NCBI GenBank assembly: GCA_025201805.1
Contig: MU619268.1
Location: 69,137 to 93,955 of the forward strand
Origin: Parasitella parasitica
Lineage: Eukaryota; Mucoromycota; Mucoromycetes; Mucorales; Mucoraceae
Length of the DNA: 24,819 nucleotides
Direction: 5' to 3'
Positions 1 to 8,889 of this stretch are shown in pieces. The position numbers and the translations under genes are program-made. The notes beneath the pieces are model-generated. The model was not told where the DNA came from and did not search any database. It worked only from the letters and a program-made list of their open reading frames with translations. Positions within the stretch are counted from its first letter, which is position 1. Every line of letters begins with the position of its first letter.

Positions 1-151
1 TGATCAACACCACCACCATTCTCTTTATTCAAAAACACTACCCTGACAGAAATGAACAAACAAATCAACAAATGAACAGCAGTTATAAAATAAAATAAAA
101 AAACCTAAGGGAGAAAATAGGTATGCGATTGAATCGAAAAATACAAAGGAC

Positions 152-177
152 AAAAAAAAAAATTTTTTTTTTTTTTT
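152..177. repeat. A11/T15 homopolymer block downstream of the phosphatase gene
   Basis: An A run (152-162) directly followed by a T run (163-177) forms a self-complementary AT block about 85 bp beyond the phosphatase stop codon. Such tracts commonly exclude nucleosomes or mark 3' ends in fungi; a role here is inference. The rest of 1-260 shows no gene I can support. Confidence 0.6.
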
Positions 178-260
178 GAGAATATGGGGAAATAGAAGTT
201 GCAAGGAAATGAATGTGGGGCAGTATGAGGGTGGGGTTATATGTAAAAAGAAAAGAAAAT

Positions 261-2744
261 CTATAAAGAGGTATCCATTTTGTTATTTTCTGAAACATTA
301 TCTACACCGTAACCAAGAAACCACCACCAGATAGCTTCATAACAAAAAACAAATTGTCGCAAGGTTTGCACCATACTTAGCCTTTGTTCTCTGAACCGAG
401 ATATTGTTTGCAGCAAGATGTCATGGTCACTGATAGCTTTCGTCTGTCTAAGGCGATATAAGACGGTGTCAATTGCACAGAATGCACCAGATCTACCACA
501 GCCTGCAGAGCAATGCACAATCATGGGCCCAACAGCACCTTGTCTAAAACATGTCTCCTGTGCTGAGTTTGCCATTTGAATGATCTGGAGTGTGCCTAAT
601 GGATTTTCAGGAACGCCAAAGTCCATCCAGCCTGTATATTGCAAATGCGTCACTTGTCTGCTCACTGAACCATGGGCAATAGAGAGCTGCCGAACGATGA
701 CAACATCATCTTCATGCAGAGGCTCTTGCAAGTCGTGCTTATCGATCTTTTGGGTTGTCTCGTTGATAAGCGTGACAATAAAATCGCCATACTGAGTAGG
801 AGAGTTGAGTTCAGAAGGCCAGTAGCGATGACATTTGATCTATGTACAAACGCTGTTAGTCATCTTAATTCAAAAACCACAAGCAACCAGCTCCTACTTT
901 ATGCATCTCTTCTTCCTTGGTAAGCATGACTAACACACGAGAATTCTGCTCCCAAACTACTTGCCAAAAATCGTTGAAAGTTGCAGGTAGTGGGCCCTGC
1001 GTTGAAATATAGCGACGATAAGGCTGAGTATTTTTAGCAGGGCATTCCTTCATGATATTGACACATTGCGTATTCAGCTGTTCCGGTCTAGCGTCACTCG
1101 CAGATTCTTCGCTGTCGATATACTGAACATAGCTAGCATTGATATAATCTGAAACTTTGTGGTCTTGTAATTTGACTCGGGTATACTCTTAAGAGAGAGA
1201 GAGAGAGAGATAACATTTAGTCACTTTGACGAGTTGGCCCCCAGATATTTGTATCACACTTACCGAATGGCCATATATTTGTATATCTATTCAAGGCGCC
1301 CATTTCGATTCCAGCAACTATACTAAATGGATACTCTGCAGGGTTATCTGTATGTTTCGAATGGAAGTGCATGATATTTTGAAGCCTTCTCTGCTCTGTT
1401 CTTTCCAATTTCTATAAAAAGCAAAATGTCAAAATGGAGAGCGTAAATCTATTGGGGTGCGTTCTTTTTACCTCATAAGTTTCAGCCAAGATTTGAGCGC
1501 CATCTCGCTGAATTGTGCGCTGCAGCCAACTCGGGCCTGTGAAAGCCTTACCGTTCCTATGCACGTGACCTCCTGCCATTAAGCGGGGCATGGTATCCTC
1601 CAATTCGACTTGATCATTGTTATTTGGATCTACGTTACACTTGGACGGCAACCTGATAGGAAATCGTTCACGTATAGGGCCATGTGACAACTCCATATTT
1701 TGACGGATATTCGAAAAAAATGGGTTGAATGCTTGGTTTTCAAACTGTGGCATTGGGGCTGTAAAGGGGCCTAATAGCGGAGCGGCCGTGGGCAAGTTGT
1801 TCAATCTAAGCTTGGGTCGGGCGCCTTTTTGCGGTAAAGTTAGAGAGAAATTACCACCACCAATAGTAGGGGGACCAAAGCTGGCATTGGGTTGTGGAGA
1901 CGTTGCATTGGACTCGCAACTATCTTTGAATGTCGAAGCGAATGCATCAAAGCCACCTTGGAAAAAAAAAAGTGTAAATATGAGTATCCAATGTGCTACA
2001 AAACATGTAATGTTTACCTTTTAAATAATATAATTGGCCTTTGAAACCTGCTTGGATCAGTTTAGCACCCAAATACGCAGATGCACTATTTTCCAGCAAA
2101 CGTTGTGATTGTTGGTCGTAAAATACAATGTGTTCAGCCGCTTCCCAAGCCCTTAGCCTTTCCCGAGCATGATCCAACACAATGGCTTCGTATACTTTGT
2201 CCAGCGTGAAAGTAGGTCTTTTGAGAATAGTGTTTGGTATAGATACATTGATAGAACCACGTATTCTAGAATGGGAATATTGCACAAACGAGCGCACATC
2301 CAAAACCAACAGGCTGTTGCTACCTACGTACTTGTCCAACATCTGATTTAGGCTGATTGCTTCCATGGGTTGTAATGGGCTGTCTGGAATCGTAGCTGCA
2401 GTTGTAGCAGCACTAGTAATAGCGGCGGCAGCAGATGCTGATGGCTGTCTTCTGTTGGCAAGAGAACCCATGCTCAAGTTGAATCCAGCCATAGGAGAAG
2501 GTCTTTCATTGGATGCACTAGTGAGTACGGTGGGCTGAGTGGAATGGCGAGCTTGGATAGCATTCAAGAAATCTTGGTGGAGGGAAGGGTTAATGGGTGC
2601 TGTGTAATAGGGTGTGTTCGCAGAACTGCTAGATAGATCCTCTTGTGCAGCAGATTGGGGAATCATCGTAGGCATATTCAAAGGGGTGAAATAAGCGTCA
2701 TTTGCTCCACTTCCTCGTGTTGGTGACTCAAAAGCCAAACTCAT
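261..2744 (-). CDS. Protein-tyrosine phosphatase with N-terminal rhodanese domain (Pyp-like), 5 exons
   Basis: Exons (minus strand) are 2744-2018, 1956-1472, 1411-1264, 1187-898 and 839-261. Introns have GT..AG ends, and the joined length of 2229 nt gives 742 aa plus TAG. The N-terminal ~110 residues are low complexity and Ser/Ala rich. A rhodanese fold follows (LVLDVRSF to YYLKGGFDAF, about residues 150-240). Its usual catalytic cysteine position reads FYDQQSQR with Asp210, so this domain is probably a non-catalytic docking module. The C-terminal PTP domain shows [24 protein letters not shown], an altered WPD loop (W621-M-D623), the signature [10 protein letters not shown] (Cys660, Arg666) and the Q-loop [11 protein letters not shown]. 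Family knowledge: fission-yeast Pyp1/Pyp2 share this architecture and dephosphorylate the stress MAP kinase; a MAPK substrate here is inference. The start at 2744 was chosen because translation further upstream runs into T-rich intergenic sequence. Confidence 0.9.
1193..1210. repeat. (GA)n microsatellite in intron 3 of the phosphatase gene
   Basis: Nine uninterrupted GA units lie just upstream (in gene orientation) of the 3' splice site of the 76-nt intron 1188-1263. Read on the coding strand they form a CT-rich tract, so they may act as the polypyrimidine stretch of this intron. Confidence 0.85.
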
Positions 2745-3217
2745 ATTGCTGATTATGAAAAGAAAGAGAGTTACTGAAAAAGAAAGAGAGAGGAAAAGAA
2801 TAGCTAGAACCTTACAAAGAAGGATGTTGCTAAAGGAGGGAATCAAAATTATGATGATGTGACGGTATTGCATTCAATCCAGACTCCAATTCATGTGTTA
2901 CAATGTCGTCATTGAGCCTAAAACGTTTTGTTTGGGAAAATGTACTGCAGATCTATCATGTATGGTACTGAGAACATTTCCACGCAGCTTGATAAAGTTG
3001 CTTTTTTTTCCGCGTAAAGAAAAGAATTCATAATACAAAAAATGCTTTTATGATGGAAAAATCAGTTTTGTTCGTTTTCCATCGAAAGCTGAAAGAACAT
3101 CATTTACGGCACACAATATGGCTTGTAACAAATTTCAAATTTAAAATTTTATTTTTTCTTTCATTGCAACCGAATAGGGCAATTTCATCTGGATGCTAAA
3201 TGCCAGATGTGGACTTT
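2745..3217. other. Intergenic region: phosphatase promoter and NmrA-like 3' flank
   Basis: 473 bp separate the phosphatase start from the stop of the next minus-strand gene. The stretch nearest the phosphatase start is purine-rich (repeated AAAGAGAGA on the plus strand) and probably belongs to its 5' untranslated region. I see no supported coding exon or RNA gene. Confidence 0.5.
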
Positions 3218-4372
3218 TTACTTGAAGCGTTTGAATTGGTCGCGGTTAACTTCAAAGTACTTTCTCAAAGAGTGAGGTTCACGATCCAAGATATCACGGA
3301 GCTCATCAGAGTGCATGTCCAATTGGCCCTTATTAGCCAATCGCCAATATTCCATACAAGTTTCAATCTTGCGATCATGAATAAACTTGTTGATAGGGAA
3401 AGACCAGAAGCCATCACGACCCCTTTTGAGGTCACCACGCTCATCAGGGCGCTCTTTGAAGCGATCGTCTCTCTTGATATGCTCAAGCTGCTTCTTCATG
3501 TCATTCTCGGAGACATGTCTGAATTTCATGTCGCTGCGACCCATACCTTCGCCAATCTCACGAGCCATTTCCTCACCATTCAAAGCCTTGGAGCAAGTGA
3601 ACTCGTAGATTTGCTTCTTGAAGAGCTCCTCCACTTGGCGACCAGCAAGACGCTCACGATTCTTCTTGGCCAATCGATAAACGCCTTCGACAACGTCGTT
3701 GATATCAAGGGCAGACCATCTCTTGTTCTTCTCAACTGGAAGAGGCAAGCAGTTTTCACCTTCCATCTGAGGAGCCAAGTAGTAAAAGAGCTGATAGAAC
3801 ATGGGATGACGAACAATACAGTGCTTTTCGCCACTGAAATTCTCCTTGACCAGCTTCTCAATGCGACAGAGCTGCTCAAAGTTATGGAACTCAGAGCCTT
3901 GCTGGTTGCTGCCATTCTTGTGGATGCGATCAACACCGAGACTAGATAAAGTAAGAGCATCAGTAAAATAACCGTATAATGTATCCTAAACTTACCAAGA
4001 CATCAAGGATACATGCTCGACTTGCTGATGCTTGCAAGCCTTCAGCAAGCAATCAGCTTCCTTCTCGCGATCAGAAGAGAACTCGGGAATCAAGAGGACA
4101 CAGCGAACATCCTTCATACAATGGCGCAACTTGTCTTCTTCCTTGTAGTTGACTTCAACAATCTCAGCGCCCATCTCTTCAAGACGGCTCAAGCCATAAC
4201 CAGATCTGCTACGACACAAGAGACGAAGCTTATGACCAAGGGCCTCAGGGCCATCTTCTCGGTTTTGCATAGCCTCCAAAAAGCGGTAAGCTAAAGCGTA
4301 ACCAAGGAGAGAATCACAGTTGGTAATAACAAAGACATTCTTGGAAGCGTTGAATTGTTGTTGTTGAGACAT
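3218..4372 (-). CDS. NmrA-like NAD(P)-binding (atypical SDR) family protein, 2 exons
   Basis: Exon 1 is 4372-3996 and exon 2 is 3941-3218, with a 54-nt intron (3942-3995). The joined 1101 nt encode 366 aa. The N-terminus after MSQQQQFNASK has a beta strand and a loop VFVITNCDSLLGYALA in the place of the dinucleotide-binding glycine motif. Only the last glycine of the usual GxxGxxG is kept, so cofactor binding may be altered. It continues with LRLLCRS, an acidic-strand region AEIVEVNY, VRCVLLIPEF and, after splicing, VEHVSLMSCLGVDR. The C-terminal ~110 residues are strongly charged and end in EPHSLRKYFEVNRDQFKRFK, like the helix that closes NmrA-type proteins. Family members include redox sensors and reductases; no substrate can be deduced. 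An open frame on the opposite strand (3200-3949) is taken as a shadow. Confidence 0.8.
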
Positions 4373-4560
4373 TTTAATGTTGTAAAAGTTGATACTAATA
4401 TCGAATCGAAACTTTGACGCTTGATCCCTCTCCTTTTATACATTTTGAATTGATTGATATTTCTCACAGGCAAATGATTTACGCCTGGTTTGAATAACCC
4501 ATTGTTCGCATTGCCATGGTGTAAACAAGTTTTCGGAGTCCCCAACAAGACTTAACAAGA
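4373..4560. promoter_or_regulatory. Probable promoter/5' region of the NmrA-like gene
   Basis: The 188 bp between the NmrA-like start and the GC-rich hairpin block contain an AT-rich stretch with TTTTATA at about 4434-4440, plausible as part of a core promoter. No specific operator is recognised. Confidence 0.3.
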
Positions 4561-4707
4561 CGCCCAAAGGGCCGCGTAGCGGCCCCCGGTACCACTTGGG
4601 CTGCGGAGGGCGCAGCCCGAGGGGGCAAATACAAATTTAGCACGAGTTTCGTCGTGGCGACCCTCCGGATGTAATTTTTTCGTGGGCCCGCGGGCGAACC
4701 CTCGCCC
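4561..4707. repeat. GC-rich block with multiple short hairpins
   Basis: Within 150 bp of otherwise AT-rich DNA there are four strong dyads. They are 4569-4585 (7-bp perfect arms GGGCCGC/GCGGCCC, 3-nt loop), 4598-4618 (8-bp arms GGGCTGCG/CGCAGCCC, 5-nt loop), the palindrome GCCCGCGGGC at 4686-4695, and 4692-4707 (6-bp arms GGGCGA/TCGCCC, 4-nt loop). The last two overlap and are mutually exclusive. A weaker stem, CACGA/TCGTG, lies at 4641-4656. The 104-codon minus-strand frame through this block (4479-4793) has no recognisable protein character. It may be a dispersed repeat or non-autonomous element of the genome. It resembles, in design only, the GC double-hairpin elements of fungal mitochondrial genomes. 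Confidence 0.65.
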
Positions 4708-4799
4708 CTAAAATTCGCACGCACTACATTTTGACAGGTTATCCACAGCTTATGACAGACAAACTCGCTGGTTTGTTGGCTACTCCAAATCAATGCTAA

Positions 4800-5223
4800 T
4801 TATTTTTGCCCCAAGAAACATAGCCTGTTTATATTAAAGTTAGAAATCAAAGAGCTTTCATGTGCTGATAATGGCTTGATTTTTCGTGTAGAGATACGGG
4901 CACCATATTTAAACTGAGAGATACCTCTTTCCATCACAAGGTGGCGTCCATTTTACCAGAGTTAAATGCGTGGTAACATTTGCACCGTCCAAAAAAGTAC
5001 GTTTTCATTATTTGCTAATCATGACCACATGAAACTATTATTGATATATGCCTTGCTGGCCGTGCAAGTAATCCAGCTGAAATTCATTTCAACTCATATT
5101 TGGGTCAAAGTACTTGCATTGTTTGCGCACTACCCAAAAAAAAAATTGGCGCATTTCCAAAATTAAACTTGGCAAATTACTCAAAAAAAAAATTACGCCA
5201 AATGTGCCAAAACTATAATGTTA
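4800..5223. other. AT-rich sequence beside the transposase relic, with two A10 tracts
   Basis: No gene is supported. Two runs of ten A followed by TT (5136-5147 and 5183-5194) each precede a short GC-bearing word (GGCGCATTT and ACGCCAAAT). They could be remnants of a transposon end, since the relic lies immediately next to them. Confidence 0.35.
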
Positions 5224-6076
5224 TTACAATGGTTCGCGATTCAAGCATACAGCAAATTTATTTCCAGAATATCTGGCAAGGCCCTCAAGATCACTGTAAA
5301 GAACTTGATTGGTTGTATCAGAGATTCTTGCGGCCAGGTCCTCCTCAGCAAGAAGCCTTACTCGTTTCAGCTTGCAATTGGTCTTGTAATCCAGATCGGT
5401 TTTCATGTAACGCTTGACCCACAGGTACCTCTCGTCGATTTTTTCAGGACTATTACGTTCGATCGAGTGAAAGTGAGCCTTTTTGAAGCTGATGGCGCAC
5501 TTTTCGGTTGCAAAATTGTACAAAGCCGTTTTGGAGACCTTAAGATCTTCGAATTGTTCTGTCAAGCTGCTCATCATTTTGTCTAGGACTATCGAAGAAT
5601 GTTCATTGATTAAGTTGAAAAAGAACCTTTGATGTTCATCATTGAATTTGGAGGGCTGTCCAGGTCTTCCGCTACCTGCCCTTCTCACAATCTTTCCTTG
5701 AGGATCTTCTTGATCTTCTTTGACCTAATTTGGAGCAGTGCGTGGATTGGTACGAAGCTCCAGAGCCGCAGCGCGAACACTTTTGCCTTTCTCGAATACT
5801 AAATAAAAGAGCGTCTTCTTCTTAGAGGGCTTGTAGCTCCTATAGGTTCGGATGGTTTTCATTACCGTGTCCTTATCATCTGTGCCTTCATCGACTTCTT
5901 CGTTGACATAATTTACATCTCTCAGAAGGCTTGAGTTGGGTATATTCATCAAAATTCGCGACATTTTGAAAAGGATAAGCTTCACCATCGACTTCCATTT
6001 GAATTACAAAGATTTCGTTTCCTTGATCATCAAATGTTCCTCCCATTCCATCCTCATGTACAAAACCACTCTGCAT
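5224..6076 (-). pseudogene. Degraded DDE-type (Tc1/mariner-like) transposase, N-terminal half only
   Basis: Read on the minus strand, the first segment (from MQSGFVHEDG at 6076) loses frame near 5925. The shifted frame then carries a first helix-turn-helix region with VRAAALELRTNPRTAPN. An in-frame TAG at 5725-5727 follows, where a tryptophan is expected (NWVKEDQEDP pattern), and the same frame resumes with the linker VRRAGSGRPGQPSKF. Next comes a second HTH/winged-helix region (DEHQRFFFNLI, VSKTALYNF) and the conserved stretch HFHSIERNSPEKIDERYLWV. The catalytic DDE core that should follow is absent; the frame degenerates after about 5300 and ends at 5224. A frameshift, a nonsense codon and loss of the catalytic half make it non-functional. 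Assignment to the Tc1/mariner superfamily rests on the two-HTH arrangement and recalled similarity to fungal transposases, not on a search. Confidence 0.72.
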
Positions 6077-6602
6077 TGTTGATAGTTTATGTGAAGGAAT
6101 TCAGAAGTATGCCAAATTTTCATGCGATTAGTCGCCAAGCTTTTACAAGATTCTTGACCAAATTTACTTCACAATGCTAAGCAATTTTTTTTTGAAAAGT
6201 GTGCAAATAATAAGTGAAAATAGCGTAAGCTCAAATGTTAAATTGTCGAATTTAACACAACTCTAGCAAACCAAATTTACGAATTCAAATAAACTACCAT
6301 TTTTCTTATAGACCTCAGATGCTTTAAATTCATTTATATCGCAACTTATATCCCTGATAACTTTATGGCTTCAAATGTGCAATCCAGGATTGCGCAAAAT
6401 AGCAATACCCTTAAACCAAACATTACATTATTATAATGAAGTTTGAATACAACACGCTAAAACACCACCCATACCACCATCATTTATGTGAATAAAACAG
6501 GCTATGGTATAAGACATATCCAATGTATATAGCTGTTATTCCAAAACTTTCTAAGGGTTTTGGACAAGCAACAGAAACAACACGCATTACATACAGAATT
6601 CA
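6077..6602. other. AT-rich intergenic stretch between the transposase and thioredoxin relics
   Basis: No supported gene. A T9 run preceded by CAA (6182-6193) mirrors the A10-TT tracts left of the transposase relic and might be the other eroded end of the same element. The rest has no clear coding or structural signal. Confidence 0.35.
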
Positions 6603-7021
6603 CCCGCCCAATTCAGAGAACCCAATAATCTTGTTGAATTCTAAAAACTTCTAAAAGAAAAAGAAAAGGACCTTGTAGTCGTTGATTTCCATGTTACCTG
6701 GCATGGTCCTTGTAAATCAATTGCTCCCAAACTTCAGAAATTTGCCGATGAAACCCGCGATATCGTTCTTTGCTAAGGTTGATGCCGATGACATTGCTGC
6801 AGGTAGTAGATGAGTCTATGGAGAGGGTGTATATTCATTTTGTAATAGAATGGTACTGTCGCAATCAAATTCGTGTTGTGCCCACCTTCTTACTCTTCAA
6901 GAACCGTGTAAAAAATGGCGAAGTAGTCAATGCCATCATTGGAGCAATTGAGACCAAGATCAAGTCATTGAAGGCAAAAAGAACTAAACTAATGGTGCCT
7001 AGGGTCTTTTGTTTCACGTAG
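6603..7021 (+). pseudogene. Decayed thioredoxin copy with mutated active site
   Basis: The plus frame from about 6603 gives NNLVEF, an in-frame TAA at 6642, then [19 protein letters not shown] and the active-site region WHGPCK (6699-6716). The normal thioredoxin site is WCGPC, so the first, nucleophilic cysteine is replaced by histidine (CAT at 6702-6704). [12 protein letters not shown] follows, then TAA at 6774. One frame over, [11 protein letters not shown] continues (from 6769), and a second shift leads to VVDES. About 18 extra codons, possibly an eroded intron, precede VVPTFLLFKN (conserved cis-Pro loop) and GAIETKIKSL, the end of the fold. Two stops, two frameshifts and the lost cysteine show a pseudogene of a cytosolic-type thioredoxin. 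A functional parent gene is expected elsewhere in the genome. Confidence 0.82.
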
Positions 7022-7409
7022 CATCTTGTCTCTGTTTTTAAACAAGCTCGGCCAATGCTTCACATTGGTGTTTATTGTCTTTGTAAACAAAGATGGCCTG
7101 AACGATTGAGGCACCGAAGTTTCTCCGATCTTCTCGCTTTGATGCTATTGCGATTGATCAGTGCAAGCTGCTACAAACTTCAAACGATCGTTGTTGATAC
7201 TCGACAATCTGAAGCTGTGGTGAATAATGGAGGTCTTCATTAGCTTGCATAATTTGAAATGACGATTACTGCCATAGTTCAGCACCTGATTCACTTTGTT
7301 TGAATGGACCTGTCGGATATCACTGAAATAGTCACAGGTTGTCAACATGTTATGACACTGCGTCAGATAGAACAACTATATCTTCATTTACAGCACTACT
7401 GTATTAGAC
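7022..7409. other. Unassigned sequence between the thioredoxin relic and the acetyltransferase
   Basis: Short open frames exist on both strands (for example 7055-7243 plus and 7145-7375 minus), but neither has a recognisable motif or splice context. The promoter of the acetyltransferase gene, if still active, would lie at the right end. Confidence 0.35.
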
Positions 7410-7972
7410 ATGGCAAAGTACTCTAACATCAAGATTCTTCATATAAATGAAACAGAGCAGCTGGAATTGGCATATAGTGTTCGCCATGAGGTTTACGTTT
7501 TTGAACAAGGCTATTTACCAAACGTTGTAACTGATGAGTATGATGTGTGCTTCCAACCGCCACTAAGCATCATTTAACAATCTCCATCTATAAATTCCAT
7601 AGAGACGACGCCAAGGCAGAGCATTGGGTTGCCGTGGCAGACAGGCTTAATGAAGATGGGCCTACTGAGGCGAATCATTCAATTGGAACTATTCGTTTAG
7701 TGCGCATTTCAGACACTGTGGCTAGATTGGGTCGAGTTGCAGTTCTATCAAATGCTCGTGGGCTTGGTATAGGCCCGAGATTGATCAAGGTGTTCATTGA
7801 TTACTGTAAGTCGAATAGGTTCCACACAATTTACTTGCATGCTGTGTCAGAGAAGAGAGGCTTTTATGAGAAATTGGGCTTTGTCGTAGAGATAGGAGAC
7901 GACCAAGAGTTTGAAGAAGATGGTACACCTCATATCCGTCTCTGGATGCGCAATATAAAACAAAATACCTAA
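7410..7972 (+). pseudogene. GNAT-family N-acetyltransferase with a 2-bp frameshift
   Basis: ATG at 7410 opens a frame MAKYSNIKILHINETEQLEL, then YSVRHEVYVFEQGYLPNVV and TDEYD, the usual N-terminal part of a small GNAT enzyme. At 7542-7552 the frame fails inside GATGTGTGCTT; removing one TG unit would rejoin it directly to LPTATKHHLTISIYKF in the second frame. That frame runs to TAA at 7970-7972. It includes the beta4 strand GRVAVL, the acetyl-CoA pyrophosphate loop NARGLGIGPRLI (R-x-x-G-x-G type), and the late strand/helix AVSEKRGFYEKLGFVV. Total length would be about 187 residues, normal for the family. GNATs transfer acetyl from acetyl-CoA to an amine; the acceptor is unknown. The break looks like dinucleotide slippage. 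It could be a recent inactivating mutation, a sequencing error, or much less likely a very short intron. Confidence 0.78.
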
Positions 7973-8589
7973 ATCTTAGCTGACTCAATACTATAATTTT
8001 CTACTACATATGTTTATATTCCTGGTTTAAAGAATTTATAGCTTTACATCAAAAAGTCATGCTGTTGCAACGTAATCTGCGCCATTAAACCAGGCATGAT
8101 CATCACTGTCTGATCATAACGTGGTATCCACTGGGCGATGTGTCTATCAAAAGTTATATGCAAAAACTTTTTCTTTTCTTTTCATAATTCATCATAAACA
8201 TCAGATCTTTGGTCATAACTTCTGCTAAAAGAGCCGTAAATTATAAAGTGTATGGCCATCAAAGCTAAAATATTATCTTGTTGTGTTGTTGATAGCCGAG
8301 TTATCAAACAAGAAGCAATTTGTGCAAAGTTGAAATCATATTTACAATATCGCACAACTTTACGAAATAACAATCGACTTGATAACGATAGATAAACAAA
8401 GTCTTTGCTTTATTCATTTTACAATTTGATGACATTTACTCAATGAACTTAACGCTGTAATTTAAAACAAGATTTATGCTAAGGGAAATTGCCCATATAA
8501 CAATCAGACTTTTGTTAGTTGGAGATACGATGTAGAGCAATTTATTCTGAAAAATATTTAATATCTTCGCACTACGAAAATCGCTATTC
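7973..8589. other. Gene-poor AT-rich stretch with one unassigned minus-strand open frame
   Basis: A minus-strand frame is open from about 8409 to 8182 (stop TGA). It includes FNFAQIASCLITRLSTTQQ, but it has no good ATG at its beginning and no motif I recognise. It could be an eroded exon or chance. Nothing else is supported here. Confidence 0.25.
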
Positions 8590-8889
8590 TTACCATACAC
8601 CTTGCGAGCGCCACTGCTCGTCGTTAATAAAAGACGGGCGCTTTCTACCTGAAAATTTGACTGTGAATGCACACTTGCCAGTACATCCACCCTGAACTTG
8701 CACTTGTACGTGTTGAACGTATATACTTGCCACAGTGTACTTGCGGATGCACTGTGAATGGTGATATCTGTAAGTTGAATACAAAGTATCGTCAGAGCCG
8801 GATCCCATTGCTTGAGGCACAATTACATCTCGCTTTGGCACACAGCAGTGGCAACAAAAACCAGACCAAAGTTTCGTGTAAAAGGGCAA
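8590..8889 (-). other. Possible Cys-rich exon or gene relic, function unknown
   Basis: An open minus-strand frame of about 99 codons ends with TAA at 8590. It reads with protein-like character: a Cys cluster GFCCHCCVPKRD, then MGSGSDDTLYSTYRYHHSQC, YTVASIYVQHVQVQVQGG and CTGKCAFTVKFSGRKRP. It lacks an ATG at the start of the open region; the first internal one is the M of MGSGSDD. Near its end CAAG|GTGTATGG could serve as a splice donor, so it might be an internal exon. I do not recognise the family. Lack of a start, lack of a clear partner exon, and a setting among relics argue for a fragment. Confidence 0.3.

Noticed and set aside
2745-2873. Hydrophobic N-terminal extension of the phosphatase (in-frame Met further upstream), resembling a membrane anchor
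   Set aside because: It is the translation of T-rich 5' flank (complement of AAAGAGAGA repeats). A good internal ATG at 2744 begins the ordered protein, and the family is cytosolic.
3200-3949. Long plus-strand open frame (249 codons) antisense to the NmrA-like gene
   Set aside because: The minus-strand frame has the conserved protein, a matching intron and family-like ends. The antisense frame is its mirror, is rich in Leu from complementary codons and shows no domain.
4692-4707. tRNA or SINE B-box-like word GGGTTCGCCC (minus strand)
   Set aside because: No matching A box, cloverleaf or poly-A tail at a suitable distance; the word is part of the hairpin at 4692-4707.
4740-4748. TTATCCACA, identical to a bacterial DnaA box
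   Set aside because: A single 9-mer in a eukaryotic nuclear genome, without clustered copies or a bacterial context, is coincidence.
4479-4793. 104-codon minus-strand frame through the GC hairpin block
   Set aside because: Its composition follows the GC dyads, there is no motif, and stems explain the sequence better than a protein does.
7145-7375. Minus-strand 76-codon frame beside the acetyltransferase
   Set aside because: No motif, no splice partner, and it lies among relics, so chance openness is likely.
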